This document shows positions 17,591 through 29,565 of a DNA stretch of 64,000 nt, piece by piece. The DNA lies in contig OX291551.1 of NCBI GenBank assembly GCA_946406115.1, forward strand, positions 3,038,001 to 3,102,000, in the 5' to 3' direction. The DNA is from Apoda limacodes. Lineage: Eukaryota > Arthropoda > Insecta > Lepidoptera > Limacodidae. Both the position numbers and the translations under genes were made by a program. The notes below the pieces were generated by a model. It was not told where the DNA came from, ran no database searches, and worked only from the letters and a program-made list of their open reading frames with translations. The number at the start of each line of letters is the position of its first letter. Within the stretch, counting starts at the first letter, position 1.

Positions 17591-19329
17591 AATATGTACG
17601 ATTTAATGAAAATAATATAATGTCCAAACCTCACATTTTATCTAAGGATAAAGAAAGATTAGCGTAGTAAATATTTTACTTACTATTTATTATGACGTAA
17701 CAAGTAAATAAGGAAGCTTTAGTTTTTGAGTAGTTTAGTCAGCAGACCTCTCAATCCGCGGTAGTAGGTATATACCTATACCTATAACATTTTGCGACGC
17801 AGGTCACGCGATGCGACCATGACCCCCATGACTAGTCGCAAAATCATTGGGCTGTTATAAGTCAGTGGAGCTGTACGTGTCGTTCCGCCGATTAGCAAAA
17901 AAATTTACGATAAAAGCTAGTAAGTAATTAAAAAATGGAATACAGGATCGTGTATTACATACGGATGCCTTAATGGCAATAAAAAAACCCGGACTTAACA
18001 TTTTTTACCCTACCTCTTTAGTTTTGTCCAAAGATAAAACTCATATGTATTTTGTGTTAGTTAATAGGTACTTACTTTAACATTTGATAAAAGTTGTACT
18101 ACCTATGTAGAATGATTGTTTTGACTGGGGCATAACAAACTGACAAAGTTCAGAAGTCGAGGCGAGGCAACGTTGCACGTAGTAAGTAGAATTGCCTTTC
18201 AATACTCTCTTTCTCGCCCAACTTCTTTAGCAGTAGCGCCGACTCAATGGGGCCTGCCTGAGGGTGCTTGCAGCCTCAAATGTTAGTGTCCCAGGCGCTG
18301 AGACCCCTAATATTTTATATTTTTACTATGATTTCTAAGACTCGGGCCCCCTAATATTTTTGTAAAGCTAAATTCCTGGTTGTGTATAGTAAAGTGGGCG
18401 ATATATGATAGTTTGTAGGACTTTGGTTGTTGAAGTAAGCGAGACGCAAAAAACGCAAGCTATGATGGCGTTTTGTAACTCCTTAGCTGCTTAATAAGAA
18501 GATAGTGAGATAACATCAAATCGCATGCACAGCGCAGTGCTGCCTAGCAGCGTTTACGTCTTATTTTAAAATTGATGCCCTAGAATCAACCTCTGGTTGT
18601 AAAACATTGCTTATACAATTTGTAATATTTTCGCTTTGTTGTATATACTCAGATATTAAACATTTATATATACTTTGATAAACAATAAAGCGAAATTATT
18701 ACAAATTATAAAAATAGTACCTATATACAATATTATAGATATTATTTAAAAAATTAACTCTGTTCACTTGTGATGTTTTTTGTCCCCGTCTCCGTCTACA
18801 ACTCCTTTATTATTTGTTGTACTGACATTAATAAAACTAATAATCAGGCGGACTGAATTGTTGGTCACCTTGGTGATATAAAGCTAAAGTTAAAACCACA
18901 TGAGTTTCTGTGACCAAAATCGTGTAACGAAAATTAATAAATTAACGAAAACTTATGCAAACTGAACAATGTGTCAAATAAAAAGGCTTGTTGTGAGGGG
19001 TCTCAAAACATATTTCATTTTTAATTTCTAATTTTCGAAACTACTGAACCTACAATTAAAAAAAAAACATGAAGTACAGATTACTGCATAACCTAAAAGA
19101 AGTCTATGGTCGTAAAATATAAAAGTAGTGTATACTCCGCTTGCCTACAATCTATATGTAGTGTATACTCCGCATGCCTACAATCTATATGTAGTGTATA
19201 CTCCGCATGCCTACAATCTATGTCTGCTGTGTCTCCAGTGCTCCAGTGCTGTGTTATTCCTTTTTTTATTATTAATTTTTATTTACTTGACAGTATAGAA
19301 ATTTTTACTAATATATTGGAATGACATTC
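17591..19329. other. intergenic or inserted repeats, no gene
   Basis: No coding region found. A TA-rich palindromic run TAGGTATATACCTATACCTA lies near 17,765. At 18,850-18,890 a weak copy of the LINE tail (AATCAGGCGG...GGTCACCTTGGTGATATAAA) can be seen. The rest I cannot name. Confidence 0.4.
19123..19221. repeat. 33-bp tandem repeat, 3 units
   Basis: The unit GTAGTGTATACTCCGCATGCC + TACAATCTATAT recurs three times. It makes a short repeating frame (YSACLQSICSV) that I do not regard as a gene. Confidence 0.85.
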
Positions 19330-19795
19330 GGCCTAGAAAAATGTAATATAATTCAAATAATAAATGGAAAAAGATGTGACATTATGAAGGAGATCATATT
19401 TTATTAAGTGGTAAAAAATTTAATCATTTGAGAAAGGTCAAAAATACAAATATCTTGGAATATATGGAGATGGAAAAATTTACCATTAAAGTGTTAAATT
19501 AAAATGTATCAATAAATATAAAACAAGTATAAAAAAAGATTCTTATCACAGCTTTAAAGCAGAAACCTTTTCAACCTTAGCGATACATATGCAGTGCCGA
19601 TTTTAACTTACACGTTTGGAATAATAAATTATAAAGAAAATGATTTTGTTGATATTGATCGGCAAACAAGACACTACTTAAATATATTTGAAGTTTATCA
19701 GAAATATAGACTATATACATTCAATAGAAGAAGGTGGTAGAGGCCTTAAAAATATTCAAGATACAAGTTTCACAAACAAACGCACCCGAGGACAC
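19330..19795 (+). pseudogene. RTE-like LINE, C-terminal remnant
   Basis: In broken frames: 'YKYLGIYGDGK' (the YLG block after the RT palm), a helical Lys-rich stretch, then 'VPILTYTFGIINYKENDFVDIDRQTR' and 'FNRRRW'. These correspond to the end of LINE ORF2s whose relatives read 'P-I/V-x-T-Y-x-F-G-x-I-x-W' and 'P-R-K-x-G-G-R-G-L'. It is probably the end of the copy interrupted at 8,336 and 17,590. Confidence 0.65.
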
Positions 19796-20123
19796 CGTTA
19801 GTGTTGTGTGTAGTGATTATGACAAGTATCAAGGCAAAGTGAGGGTACTTTAACAGGACGCCTCCACTCGAAGCCGAAGTGGAGTGTACCCTTGGTGTAA
19901 CCCAGCTGAAACGTCGGGAAAAGGGTATTTTGCCAAATAACAATGCGTTTAATCCCGTTTTATTGTTTTTAAATTAGTAGTAGAACGCGTAAATTTAAAA
20001 ATTTATACAGCAATACAATAGTTGTTTACTTAATCAGCAATGAAACATAAAACAATTTTCCGCACTTGGAATATTTCTGAGCGGAAAAGTTTTAATTTCT
20101 ATATTTAAAACCGAGTATCCATC
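19796..20123. other. no gene recognised
   Basis: AT-rich spacer. It contains 'CAGCTGAAACGTCGGGAAAA', a word that I associate with eroded interspersed repeats; no more can be said. Confidence 0.3.
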
Positions 20124-20131
20124 ATCTAGAG

Positions 20132-20509
20132 CAGAGGTTCTCAGCCGTTTTTATCTAATAGACCACTTTCATAATTTAGCTGGTTCCCCTGCAGCTACAT
20201 TTCTACCATATTTCCAAAACTCGACATAAAATTTGAAGATTAGATCTAACTATGGAAATTTGCTCTAAGTCTAATTATGGAATATGCAAGTTTTTACAAG
20301 TTACAGTCACTAGGTTTCTTAAAATATTATCTGGCTTCATTGATAGGTGAAGTCAACCCAACATTTTAGTTCTTTTAACTATCAAAAGTATATAAATTTT
20401 CGTGGACTCCCGTTTTCGAATTGTGAACCCCTATTTTTTATCACGCCAACGTAGACCCCGTCGAGTCTTGGACCCTAGGGGTCTACCTGGACCACATTGG
20501 GAACTACTG
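20132..20509. mobile_element. hAT-type MITE with 8-bp target duplication
   Basis: The element opens CAGAGGTTCTCAGCC and closes with GGGAACTACTG, an imperfect terminal inverted repeat of the hAT 'CAGNGGTTC' kind. It is flanked by a perfect ATCTAGAG at 20,124-20,131 and 20,510-20,517. It is 378 bp and non-coding, so it depended on a transposase from elsewhere. Confidence 0.85.
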
Positions 20510-20517
20510 ATCTAGAG

Positions 20518-20994
20518 TATGAAATATATATATGTATAGACATTTTTTTTTACTGCTAACCGCCCAAAGTGAATAGCGTGATAATTTAAAGACCGTAGGT
20601 ATGTTGTCCCTGTCATTAGGAATAAGCGTTCCGAACTTCAAAAGAATCCATCGAGTAATTTTAAAAACTATATTTTTAGCATCGGTATCATTCCTAGATC
20701 ACGTATCAATTACATACTATTTATAGATGATAGATGCCATGGCTGTCAATTATTTGAACATAAGTGTCAATAGATGGCATTAGTAGTAATGTGTATATAC
20801 AAATACTTATGAATTATTTTTTTATTTCCATTCTCTTTTTATTGATTTCTTAATACATCACGTTATTTTTAATCTGTAGGTAAGAATACGACTACCAATT
20901 TTCATGCCATCACCTCCAAATATTGTGGATTCTCCGTAGAAAGTTCAGCTTCAAACTTTCTTTTTACACTTTAAAAATCTAAAAATACAAAATT
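20518..20994. other. no gene recognised
   Basis: AT-rich. No coding or repeat signal that I can name. Confidence 0.35.
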
Positions 20995-21160
20995 TCCATA
21001 GCCATAATAGCATGGACATAATAACAAACGAGCAACAATATTGGATCCTTAAATATGCGCTTTCACTTAGGACTTCATTTGTGATTTTTTCTTCAATACA
21101 AATAAAGTTCGCAAACAAATAAAAATCAACTCAATACCTACAATTTGACATACCTACTTA
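20995..21160 (+). repeat. dispersed repeat, copy A
   Basis: About 165 bp (ATAGCATGGACATAATAACA... AAATATGCGCTTTCACT ... TTTGACATACCTA) recurs in the same orientation at 24,318-24,485 with scattered changes. The family is unknown. Confidence 0.8.
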
Positions 21161-21189
21161 TAGTTACTCTATAGTTATAGTTGCTTTCT

Positions 21190-21480
21190 GTCAGTCATTT
21201 TATTCGAGCGGACTGTGGGTAAGCTATACGCGCCGAGCCTACAATGTGCTATGCGTCCAGTACAATAATGCCTTCAGGATGCTGCTGGTACTGCCGTAGC
21301 GCTGTAGCGTATCGCGAACGTTCGCGGAGGCTCGTATATATGGGTTCCACGCCATCATGCGTAAGAAAGTGGTCTCCCTTCTGCAGCGACTGCGTGCCAC
21401 TGACAACAGCATCCTGATGATGATTTCTGCTAAACCTGACTGCCCTATCCAAATGCACTGGGTGCAGACAGCTCTAGGAC
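21190..21480 (+). pseudogene. LINE ORF2 3' fragment
   Basis: The plus frame reads 'RAYNVLCVQYNNAFRMLLVLP', a stop, 'RTFAEARIYGFHAIMRKKVVSLL' and a Cys-Pro end 'DCPIQMHW'. This is the C-terminal region of a non-LTR retrotransposon ORF2 ('V-Q-Y-N-N-A-F-R', 'F-A-E-A', 'A-I-M-R-K'). It is truncated at both ends and carries one TAG. Confidence 0.75.
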
Positions 21481-22619
21481 AATAAAGACATATTTATATA
21501 ATAATAATAACTTAAAATTATGTACTAACATAGTTTTTAAGTACAATTGTTACTACTAAACCTACTAACCATATATGAAAATATAATTTCTGAAATAAAA
21601 TTTTATTTATTAATTAAATAGACTTACGTCATTTGAACGATATCAGTGTTGTGTGAATGAATAAAAGATAATTTGAATGAATAAGGTTAAACTTCCTTCC
21701 TTCCTTATGATAATCTCTGCTTTGAATTTAATCAGCCTGTAGCAGTCCTATGATTGACATAATAGTGAACGTCTTCACTTTCGGTCCTCTATCTTTCTCA
21801 TCTAGCTAAAGATTTCTTAATTTTACCGAGAATCTGGTAGTATTACAAAAAAATTATAAACTACTAATATGAAGTATTTTAGTTAACAAATAAAACGTTT
21901 CTTTTTTATTTTTGTACGATGAATATTAAAGGAGATATGATATGATATGGCAAACATGGTTGTTAAACGAAAAATGAAGGCACTGGATCGTTTTGGCGTA
22001 AATATCTGGAAAAATATTACTTCCACAAAAAAAATGATAATTATTATTTTGCAAGAAGACGAAATTGGGAAATTTTTGAGACCAACTAGAACCGATTAAA
22101 ATAAGCAGAATAAAAGTTATGGGCAAAATAAACGTTTTTCTAATTTTTTTCAGGCCAATTTTTTAGCGACATCTGGGATGAGGTGCTTGAAAAAAAATCC
22201 TTTAAGGAAAAGTCAGAACACATGTTCCTATATATGTCCAATAATTTTTAGCTCTATCGGATATTTTTTTTTATGTTTTGGACTGATAAAATTGGGTCAA
22301 ATCTTGTTTTTTGTAAGACATTTCAGTTTTTGGCCAGTAGCGTGAAATTTATTTACATTAAACAGCCAAATTTTGTAGCCTTTATTCCGAGTTATTTGTA
22401 CTTGAATTTTTTGTTATAATTTTCTGTAAAGGGATTTGAAATTTGAAATTAGACATTAGATTTCTTAATTTGACACACATTTACAACCCAAGCAAAAACA
22501 TTAAAAAAATTACACAAGCAGCTAAATAATATTAAAAAAAAAACAATAACATCAAGAAAATAAATACACAAAGAAGAAACGAATTCTAAGACTATTTACT
22601 AAATTATTATAAATATTGT
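21481..22619. other. no gene recognised
   Basis: AT-rich, with short poly-A and poly-T runs. No gene or nameable element. Confidence 0.35.
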
Positions 22620-22842
22620 AATCATCATCATATCAGCCCATTGACGTCCACTGCTGGTCATAGGCCTCATCTAACTTTTTCCACAGCGTGCGACTCTGTG
22701 CCGCCTGTAACCAACGGCTCCCCGCTACCTTTACGTGGTCATCTGTCCATCTAGCGGGGTGCCGGCCCACGCTGCGCTTTCCGGTTCGTGGCCGCCACTC
22801 GAGAACCTTCTTTCCCCATCGGCCATCGGTTCTTCGAGCTAT
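22620..22842 (-). pseudogene. RTE-type LINE 3' end
   Basis: Minus-strand coding reads 'RRTDGRWGKKVLEWRPRTGK', 'RSVGRHPARWTDD' and 'WKKLDEAYDQQWTS', then a short 3' UTR and a (TGA)n-like end (CATCATCATATCAGCCCATT in plus). This C-terminus and tail are typical of RTE elements abundant in Lepidoptera. The copy is 5'-truncated, as is usual for target-primed retrotransposition. The frame is intact over the fragment. Confidence 0.85.
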
Positions 22843-24055
22843 GTAAATAAAAATAAATAAATTAATATTAATTAAATTAATAATGTCAATAATATAATCA
22901 GCTTGCATTCTATTAGGTGTCAAATTGGACCCAATCAGCATTTGCTTTGGTAGAATAACTACCAAAGCGCTGATTTTCAGTGGAGCCCAGTTGACTCTTA
23001 GATGCAGTGACAGCATTTGGCCGTTTAAAACAGCATATTTTATGTTTATAACGGTTAATGTTTGTTTTTTAGGTGAAATTTTAAATATGGTCGATCTAAT
23101 TGAAATTTGGCATTACCTGACATTTCGGCGGTAACCTTAGCTTTAAAATGGTTCATCTCGTTATTATTAGCCAAAAAAAAAGTTACGGCCAAAATTCAAA
23201 ATAAAAAAATCGCTATTTTTTATGCTTCCATTAAACGTTTAGAAAAGAAATTATAAATTACTTTTATTGCTATTTTTATATTTAGGGGTAGTTTTACCCC
23301 AGGAGGGGTTAGTTTTTTGCTTTTTACGACAAATATTATAAGTTTTTCGGTTGTAAAAGGCTAAGTTGTAACAAGAAAATGTAATAACTTATTTCATTTT
23401 TTTTTTTAAATTTAGGGGTATTTTATCCCCGGGAGAGGAGGAATAAATTTCATAATAGTCATAATACAGTAAAAAAAAATCAAAAAATTTATTATAAAAC
23501 AAAAAGAATAATCTGAGCTCATGTTTTTTGTATTTTTTTTATTCTGGGGGTAGTTTTAACCCCCTTATATTAGCCCTTATATCCCAATTTTAGTGCATAA
23601 TCAAAACAAGAATTTTCATTTTAATTATTCTGAAAAAATGGCATTTATTCGATAATCTTAGCTTTACTTCCAGAATATTCCAAAAGAAACCCTAAAAAAG
23701 GGCAGTTTTAACTGTTTTAAGGGTGTTTCAGAAGTTGCTGATATTAAAATTGAAATCAGTGACCCAAAAAAACCCCCAGTACCCATTTTTATGAAGATTC
23801 ATTTAATATTGCCCGAGATATTAAAAAATTTTCTATTTTTGGCCAAAAAAATAGTTTGGCCAATTTTTACAGCGTTTTGGGCCAAATCCTCCTAACCAAA
23901 TTTGTTTACTTCTGAAATTGACACCTTTCTTGACAAATTCAAATAATTGTAATAAATCTGCTTACGTAATACTTGAATGGCCCCTTTTGTAAAACCCAAG
24001 AGCCCAGACAAACTATTACGGATATCGAAATGCTACCTCAGTAAAAAATATTAAA
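22843..24055. other. repeat-like non-coding DNA
   Basis: No gene. Between 23,280 and 23,600 three related words recur (TTAGGGGTAGTTTTACCCC, TTAGGGGTATTTTATCCCC, GGGGGTAGTTTTAACCCCC), about 120 bp apart. Each is a small palindrome, and the same theme is at the very start of the window (GAAGGGGTAGTTTGCACCCCC). This looks like an eroded dispersed repeat. Confidence 0.45.
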
Positions 24056-24059
24056 TCTG

Positions 24060-24190
24060 ATAAGCGTTAGGCAACGCGTGGGTCATACCACTGGTGTTGC
24101 AAGCGTCCAGAGGCTACGGTGACCGCGCTTACCATCAGGCGGATCGCAAGCTTGTTTGCCACCTTAGTGGTATAAAAAATAAAAAAATTA
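24060..24190 (+). mobile_element. LINE 3' tail (same family as 55,841-58,442)
   Basis: TGTTGCAAGCGTCCAGAGGC and TTACCATCAGGCGGATCGCA, then TTGTTTGCCACCTTAGTGG and TATAAAAAATAAAA, match the 3' end of the LINE at 58,335-58,442. It is severely 5'-truncated. Confidence 0.85.
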
Positions 24191-24317
24191 CTTTACTATG
24201 GACCCAAGAATATTTTTTTGAAATGCATAGTTTTGTAGTCAAATATGAAACCACAATAGAGCCGAAAGAGGTTTAGAATCGATTTTTTAAGGATTTTCTC
24301 TAAATTTACCTGTAAAA

Positions 24318-24485
24318 TAATATAGCATGGACAAAATAACAAATGAGCAAAGAATATTAGGACCCTTAAATATGCGCTTTCACTAAGGACTTCATTTGTA
24401 ATTTGTTTTTCAATAGAAATAAAGTTCACAAACGTATAAATATCAACTCAATGCCATCAACAATTTGACATACCTAATTATATTT
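24318..24485 (+). repeat. dispersed repeat, copy B
   Basis: Second copy of the repeat at 20,995-21,160. Confidence 0.8.
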
Positions 24486-24779
24486 CATTTCATAGGAATT
24501 TATTTGCATATTTTGGGCACTTAATGTCTCATTCTGGTAGACGTAGCTGTATATGGTTTTATCTTCAAACACATCGGAATTCTGTGCATATTTGAAATCA
24601 TACGTCATAATATTAAAGGCCAAATATCAATTATTTTCTAATTTAGCTTCAAATATAACATGATACATTCCAAACAAATTTCCGACTCTCATTTTACCTC
24701 CTTAAGAGATGTATTTTGCAAAATCCTTTTGTAGTCCTTGCTTACGTTATAGAAACGTACCACTGTGCAAACTGTCAAG

Positions 24780-24943
24780 TCTCTACACCTAATTGTTTGT
24801 ATTGTGCGTTGATATATCAGTCTCTACACCCAATTGTTTGTATTGTGCGTGGATATATCAGTCTCTATACCTAATTGTTTGTATTGTGCGTTGATATATC
24901 AGTCTCTACACCCAATTGTTTGTATTGTGCGTTGATATATCCG
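24780..24943. repeat. 41-bp tandem repeat, 4 units
   Basis: The unit starts TCTCTACACCTAATTGTTTG and goes on TATTGTGCGTTGATATATCAG. Four units, with C/T and T/G differences between them. Confidence 0.92.
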
Positions 24944-25618
24944 CCAGCCAGTCAGTTCTTTTAATGTATTTATTGGTAAGTATGTATCAAGAACAATAAA
25001 CAAAGTTTTACGTCACTAAGTTATTGTTAGAATAGCTAAATTTGGTCAGGTCAAAATGTGGGCAGTCAGTCACTGCCCCTGGTTTTTCAAGACATGATTT
25101 GGTTTATGCCGCATACAAACTAAAACCTCCTAAATATCAACCAGCAATTGTGACTGCTAGAAAATTCTCTAAAATCAATGTTGAGCAACTATGTTGTCAC
25201 GTTGATTTAGGGTGACATCATAAAAAAAATGAATTTAGAATTAAATAATTATATTAATAAAGTAAAGTTATAATGTTAATATAGATGATGATTATATAGA
25301 ATAAGAAAGGTCGGGGTTCTTTACTCTGACTAACAATGGTCTTCAAATTGCATCACGAATTGTCTACTTAAGTGTAGAACGATAGGCTTTCCTGCGGGTC
25401 GAAGTTCACCAAGGCGGCGGCAGCAGGGTGAGCTCAGAAGTCGCCTGCCGGTAGACTGCAGGCATCAACAGGAATTGCCAGTGGTTGTATTAACCGGATT
25501 TGTTAGTAGAGTTGAAAAAAAACCCCTATAGTTTTGGGGTTTTTTCACTAGTAAGTATTTAGAACTACTTTTAGAAGGAATTTAGTATAAGGTAAAATAT
25601 CTTATCTTTAATACAAAA
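24944..25618. other. no gene; one strong small hairpin
   Basis: No coding signal. At about 25,517-25,548, AAAAAACCCC and GGGGTTTTTT face each other over a short loop. A GC-richer patch at 25,390-25,500 is unexplained. Confidence 0.4.
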
Positions 25619-25620
25619 AG

Positions 25621-25651
<31 letters not shown>

Positions 25652-25652
25652 T
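25619..25652. repeat. (ATA)n microsatellite
   Basis: About ten AAT/ATA units directly beside the tail end of the SINE, which could be its A-rich 3' tail. Confidence 0.9.
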
Positions 25653-25900
25653 ATTTGGACATTACACACAGCGCCGTCTGGCCCCAAAGTAAGCAAAGCT
25701 TGTGTTATGGATACCAAACAACGGATACAAATACATATATTACTTTTTTTTTTGTAAATACATACATATCATACATAATTACACCCAGACTTAAGACAAA
25801 CACAAATGTTTATTACATAAATGTTTGTCCTGTGCGGGAATCGAACCCACAACCTCTGCACAGCAGGCTGCGAGGACAACATATCTTGCGATAGCTGGTA
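25653..25900 (-). mobile_element. tRNA-derived SINE, copy 2
   Basis: The body and tail match copy 1 closely (GGACATTACACACAGCGCCG in plus). The head keeps box B (GGGTTCGATTCCC on the minus strand) but its 5' part is altered after the word CAGCAGGCTGCGAGG. Confidence 0.8.
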
Positions 25901-26279
25901 AGGTGAGAGTGTGCTCGAGGCAGCTAGACCGAGCGGCGCGCGCACGAAACTCGCCAAACCGGTAACCGGGCGATGACGATTAGGTGATTAAATATCTACT
26001 AATAGAATTTATTTATTTGTCCTTTATAAGTTTTGAAAGATTTATTCTTAATTTATGTTTAATGTGTTATTTATTTGTTAGTGAGTATTATTAAATTTAT
26101 TTTTGTATTTTAGTATAAATTGTTATATTGTTTAGATATAGAAAATATAAACTAGATTTAAGTGTTTAGAACTAATTAGCTTCAGTTTTAATATTATTAG
26201 GGTTTATAATTAAATTTAATTAAGTATTATTTATTAAATATTTTATTTACTACGACGTTTTAACGTAAGCGTTACAATG
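25901..26279. other. no gene recognised
   Basis: After a short GC-rich start, very AT-rich sequence with no recognisable element. Confidence 0.35.
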
Positions 26280-27934
26280 TAGTAATGCTGATCAAATAGA
26301 CTGGTCCACTTTATTATCAGCTACAAATGTGGAACAAAAAGTGCATCATTTTACTCACTTATTGAAAGCTCTTTATGATAAACACGCACCTATTCACACC
26401 TTCAGGATTAAAAGGCCCCCTGTACCCTGGATCACTGAAGATATCCGCAAGGCAATGGATGAGAGAGACAGAATGTTTTTAAAATTTGAGAAGTACCGTA
26501 CGGATTCTAATTGGAATTTTTATAAAACTGCAAGGAATAGATGCAACCAACTGGTAAGGACAGCCAAACGCCAATTTTTTTCAAGATAGTATTGTCAATT
26601 CTTCACCTAATGGTATATGGAAATTCCTCAACTCACTCAACCTCGGCACTAATCCAAATAAATCTTCCAGTTCTCAATTCTCTCCTAAAGATATAAATTC
26701 TCATTTTTCTAGTACACCATCTTTAGATAGCGTCACTAAATCACTTACTATCTCATTTATTAATTCTTTGCCACCTCTTGACATTGATTTCTTTTCTTTC
26801 TCACCAGTTACTACGGATGAAGTCAAAAAAATAGTTATGTCCTTTAAGTCTAAGGCAGTGGGATGTGATGATATGAGTAGAACTATGACCATCCATATTT
26901 TAGACTTTGTTCTTCCTATTATTACTCATATTATCAATTTCTCACTGTTCACAGTTCTGTAATTCCCCTACCTAAACTTCCGCATCCTCTATCTCTTAAT
27001 GACTCTAGACCCATATCAACATTACTATTTTTAGCTAAAATTTAAGAAGCGGTGGTGCAAATACAGTTATCTAAACATGTTCATAACAACCATCTACTAA
27101 GTTTCTTATCAGTCTGGTTTTTGTTCGGGAGATAGTCCACTTCAGCACTGCCCTGCTGAAAATCACAGAGGACATACGTGATGGAATGGATGAAGCCTTG
27201 GTGTCGGTTGTGGTCTTAATTGACTTTTCCAATGCCTTCAATACTGTCGACCATGACATTATACTGACCATACTAAAATATAACAAGATCTCCTATTCAG
27301 CTTTAAATTGGTTTTCTACATATCTGCGAGGTCGCTAACAAGTTGTCCGGATTGACAGTCTAGTCTCAGATTGGTGTGAACTTACCTCTGGCGTACCTCA
27401 AGGTGGTATACTCTCTCCTCTCTCGTTCTCCATTTTCATCATTTTCATTTGTCCTCGTCTTGGCTGTTCTTACCATTTCTATGCAGACGACTTGCAGCTC
27501 TTTATGCAAAGTAGAGTCGAAGACCTCGACGGTGCTATACATAAGATCAACATTGAGTTGAATAATATCTTTGAGTGGTCTACACGCTTTGGAGTGTTAG
27601 TAAACCCTAATAAATGCCATATTATATAAGTATAATTGTAGGTAGTTTTCGACAAATGTCTAAAGTTTGTCAGCAGTACCACCAATTGTATACAACAACA
27701 CTACTGTCCCATACTCTGCCAATGTAAAGAACCTTGGGTTACATTTGAATAACTTATTCAGTTGGATAGTTCAAGTCAATGAAATAAGTCGGAAAGTTAC
27801 CAATGCTCTACGTTGTCGTTACAGATACCGCAATTTTCTCCCAACCAAATCCAAACTTCTACTGGTACAGGCACTTATATTACCGCTCATTGATTATTGT
27901 GATGTGTGTTATCAAGACTTAAACTCAGATCTCC
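26280..27934 (+). pseudogene. LINE A ORF2 (RT), left half of a split copy
   Basis: The opening frame (26,329-26,589) has 'KHAPIHTFRIKRPPVPWITEDIR', the linker after the endonuclease in jockey/CR1-group LINEs. Then come 'KAVGCDDMSRTM' (start of RT), the catalytic 'VVLIDFSNAFNTVDHD' (about 27,205-27,255), 'GVPQGGILSPL' split over frames (about 27,390-27,425) and FYADDLQL (27,476-27,499). Many frame changes and stops are present. The copy is cut at 27,934 by another LINE and resumes at 32,175. A related, oppositely oriented copy is at 58,443-59,326. Confidence 0.85.
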
Positions 27935-29565
27935 AGAGTCACTACTACGCCGCCGCCGTGAGCGCCACGATTCCGCGTGGCTCCGCAGTCGAAAAATCTT
28001 CGAAATTAGACAGAGTGGACCTACAGTGTTGTGCAAAGTGTCGAATTATAGAGTTTTATGATACCAAAGTACCCCACGGTTTCGTTGTACCCATCGGTGC
28101 ACCCTGGAGAGAGGAACTTTTTGCCACATTCGCAGATTTTTTGCACCAAGAACTTCGGAGTTACAGGACAAAAACAGGACTGGCGAAAACCACGTTTTGC
28201 GGCCTGGCTCAAAATTTAAAGCTAAGTTGAATTAATATATTTACATGGACTACATTATTAGAAAATCTTTCTTAATTTTAAAAATAATTTTCATTTAAGT
28301 CAATAAAATTTCGCTTTTAAGATTTCATTGCTTATTTAAAGACAGGGTTGATCGATTGCTTCTGCTTTTTTAATGCTTATCAGACTGTAAATATAAATGG
28401 TAATTATAATACAAACTTTTAGATTTTTTCCATCACGATTTTAGGAGTTATAAGCATAGACTTAAACTTAGTGAAACACGTGCTTGGTCTTAGGATAAGA
28501 ATTTTTAAAAACTTTTATGTGTTTAGAATTAAGGACATTTTTCTGTACTATCTGACATTTTGTTTGTGTTCCTAATTCAATTTTTTTTCTTTTTACTGTT
28601 AATTGGTTGTTTTTGTCCTTTTTTCTATTTTGTGTATGTCTTTTTGCAAATATTATCGTCTCATCATGTAAGGCTCCGCACTCCCCACACAACAATACCA
28701 AACACGACTTACCTAGGTCCTCTAGAACCGGAGATATCTTCTATTTTATTTTTGCCGCCATTTTGACCGCCATCTTTCAAATCTTAATATCGTTATTACT
28801 TCCTCAATTTTAGAGATACCGAACCTGGATTTTCGATGTTGGCATTAGCTCCACACTGGTCTCTCTAACAACACCTTGCACCACACCGTAAATTTGCCCC
28901 CCCCCCCCCAGCCCCCTTAGCAACGGTCCACAAAGTAACTGAACTACACAACTCTCCAAAGACAATCCAAACACGACCTTTCTACGACGTCTAGATCCCG
29001 AGATATCCCAAGTGCACTTCCTACGCCGCCATCTTGGAAGCCATATTGGATACACTAAAACAAGTATAACTTCCAAACTAATCATCGCAGAAACTCGGGA
29101 TTTTCTTCTTTGCCGTCTCACCGTGGTCCTGCATCCACCACTACCAAAATTTAGCATTTTTATACACCCCCAATTTTTCCTGCTTAAATCAATAGATCTT
29201 TACATTCCCTACTCGCAGACCCCAAACACGGCTATTTTTACGTTATAAGCACTGAAATAAGGCACATTTCAAGTTTTATCCACCATCTTGAAAATTTTAT
29301 TCTTCCAATATCTCGACAACTACAAGACCTCCAGCTTTCAGACTTTTTTCTCTCAACTTCTTTTTTCATTATCTTCTAAACAAATATATCAAGCAAAGCA
29401 GGTATTTACTTCAAACCGGCGTAACTCAGTCCCAAATTAACCTAGAAACTCAAAATTTTTTGGGTCAAAATAACCGGCACCTTGGCTAACGTCTCGCTAC
29501 CATCCTAGACATCTAGATTTTGGTCCCCTTTTTCACATCAAAACTAGACACATTTCAATCGCAAA
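27935..29565 (+). other. leader of the R1-like LINE
   Basis: A long 5' region. Its first ~300 bp are open in frame with LINE A upstream, giving a chimeric 187-codon ORF (27,667-28,230). The added part (with 'CCAKCRIIEFYDTK') matches nothing I know. A run of ten C's lies at about 28,899-28,909. No other coding signal. Confidence 0.55.

Noticed and set aside
22633..23016. 127-codon protein with a host-like N-terminus
   Set aside because: Only the last ~70 codons are meaningful, and they are the RTE LINE C-terminus; the front is flanking DNA read through.
28868..29157. Minus-strand Arg-rich ORF near 28,810-29,157
   Set aside because: Low-complexity complement of a C-rich leader; no start context or family match.
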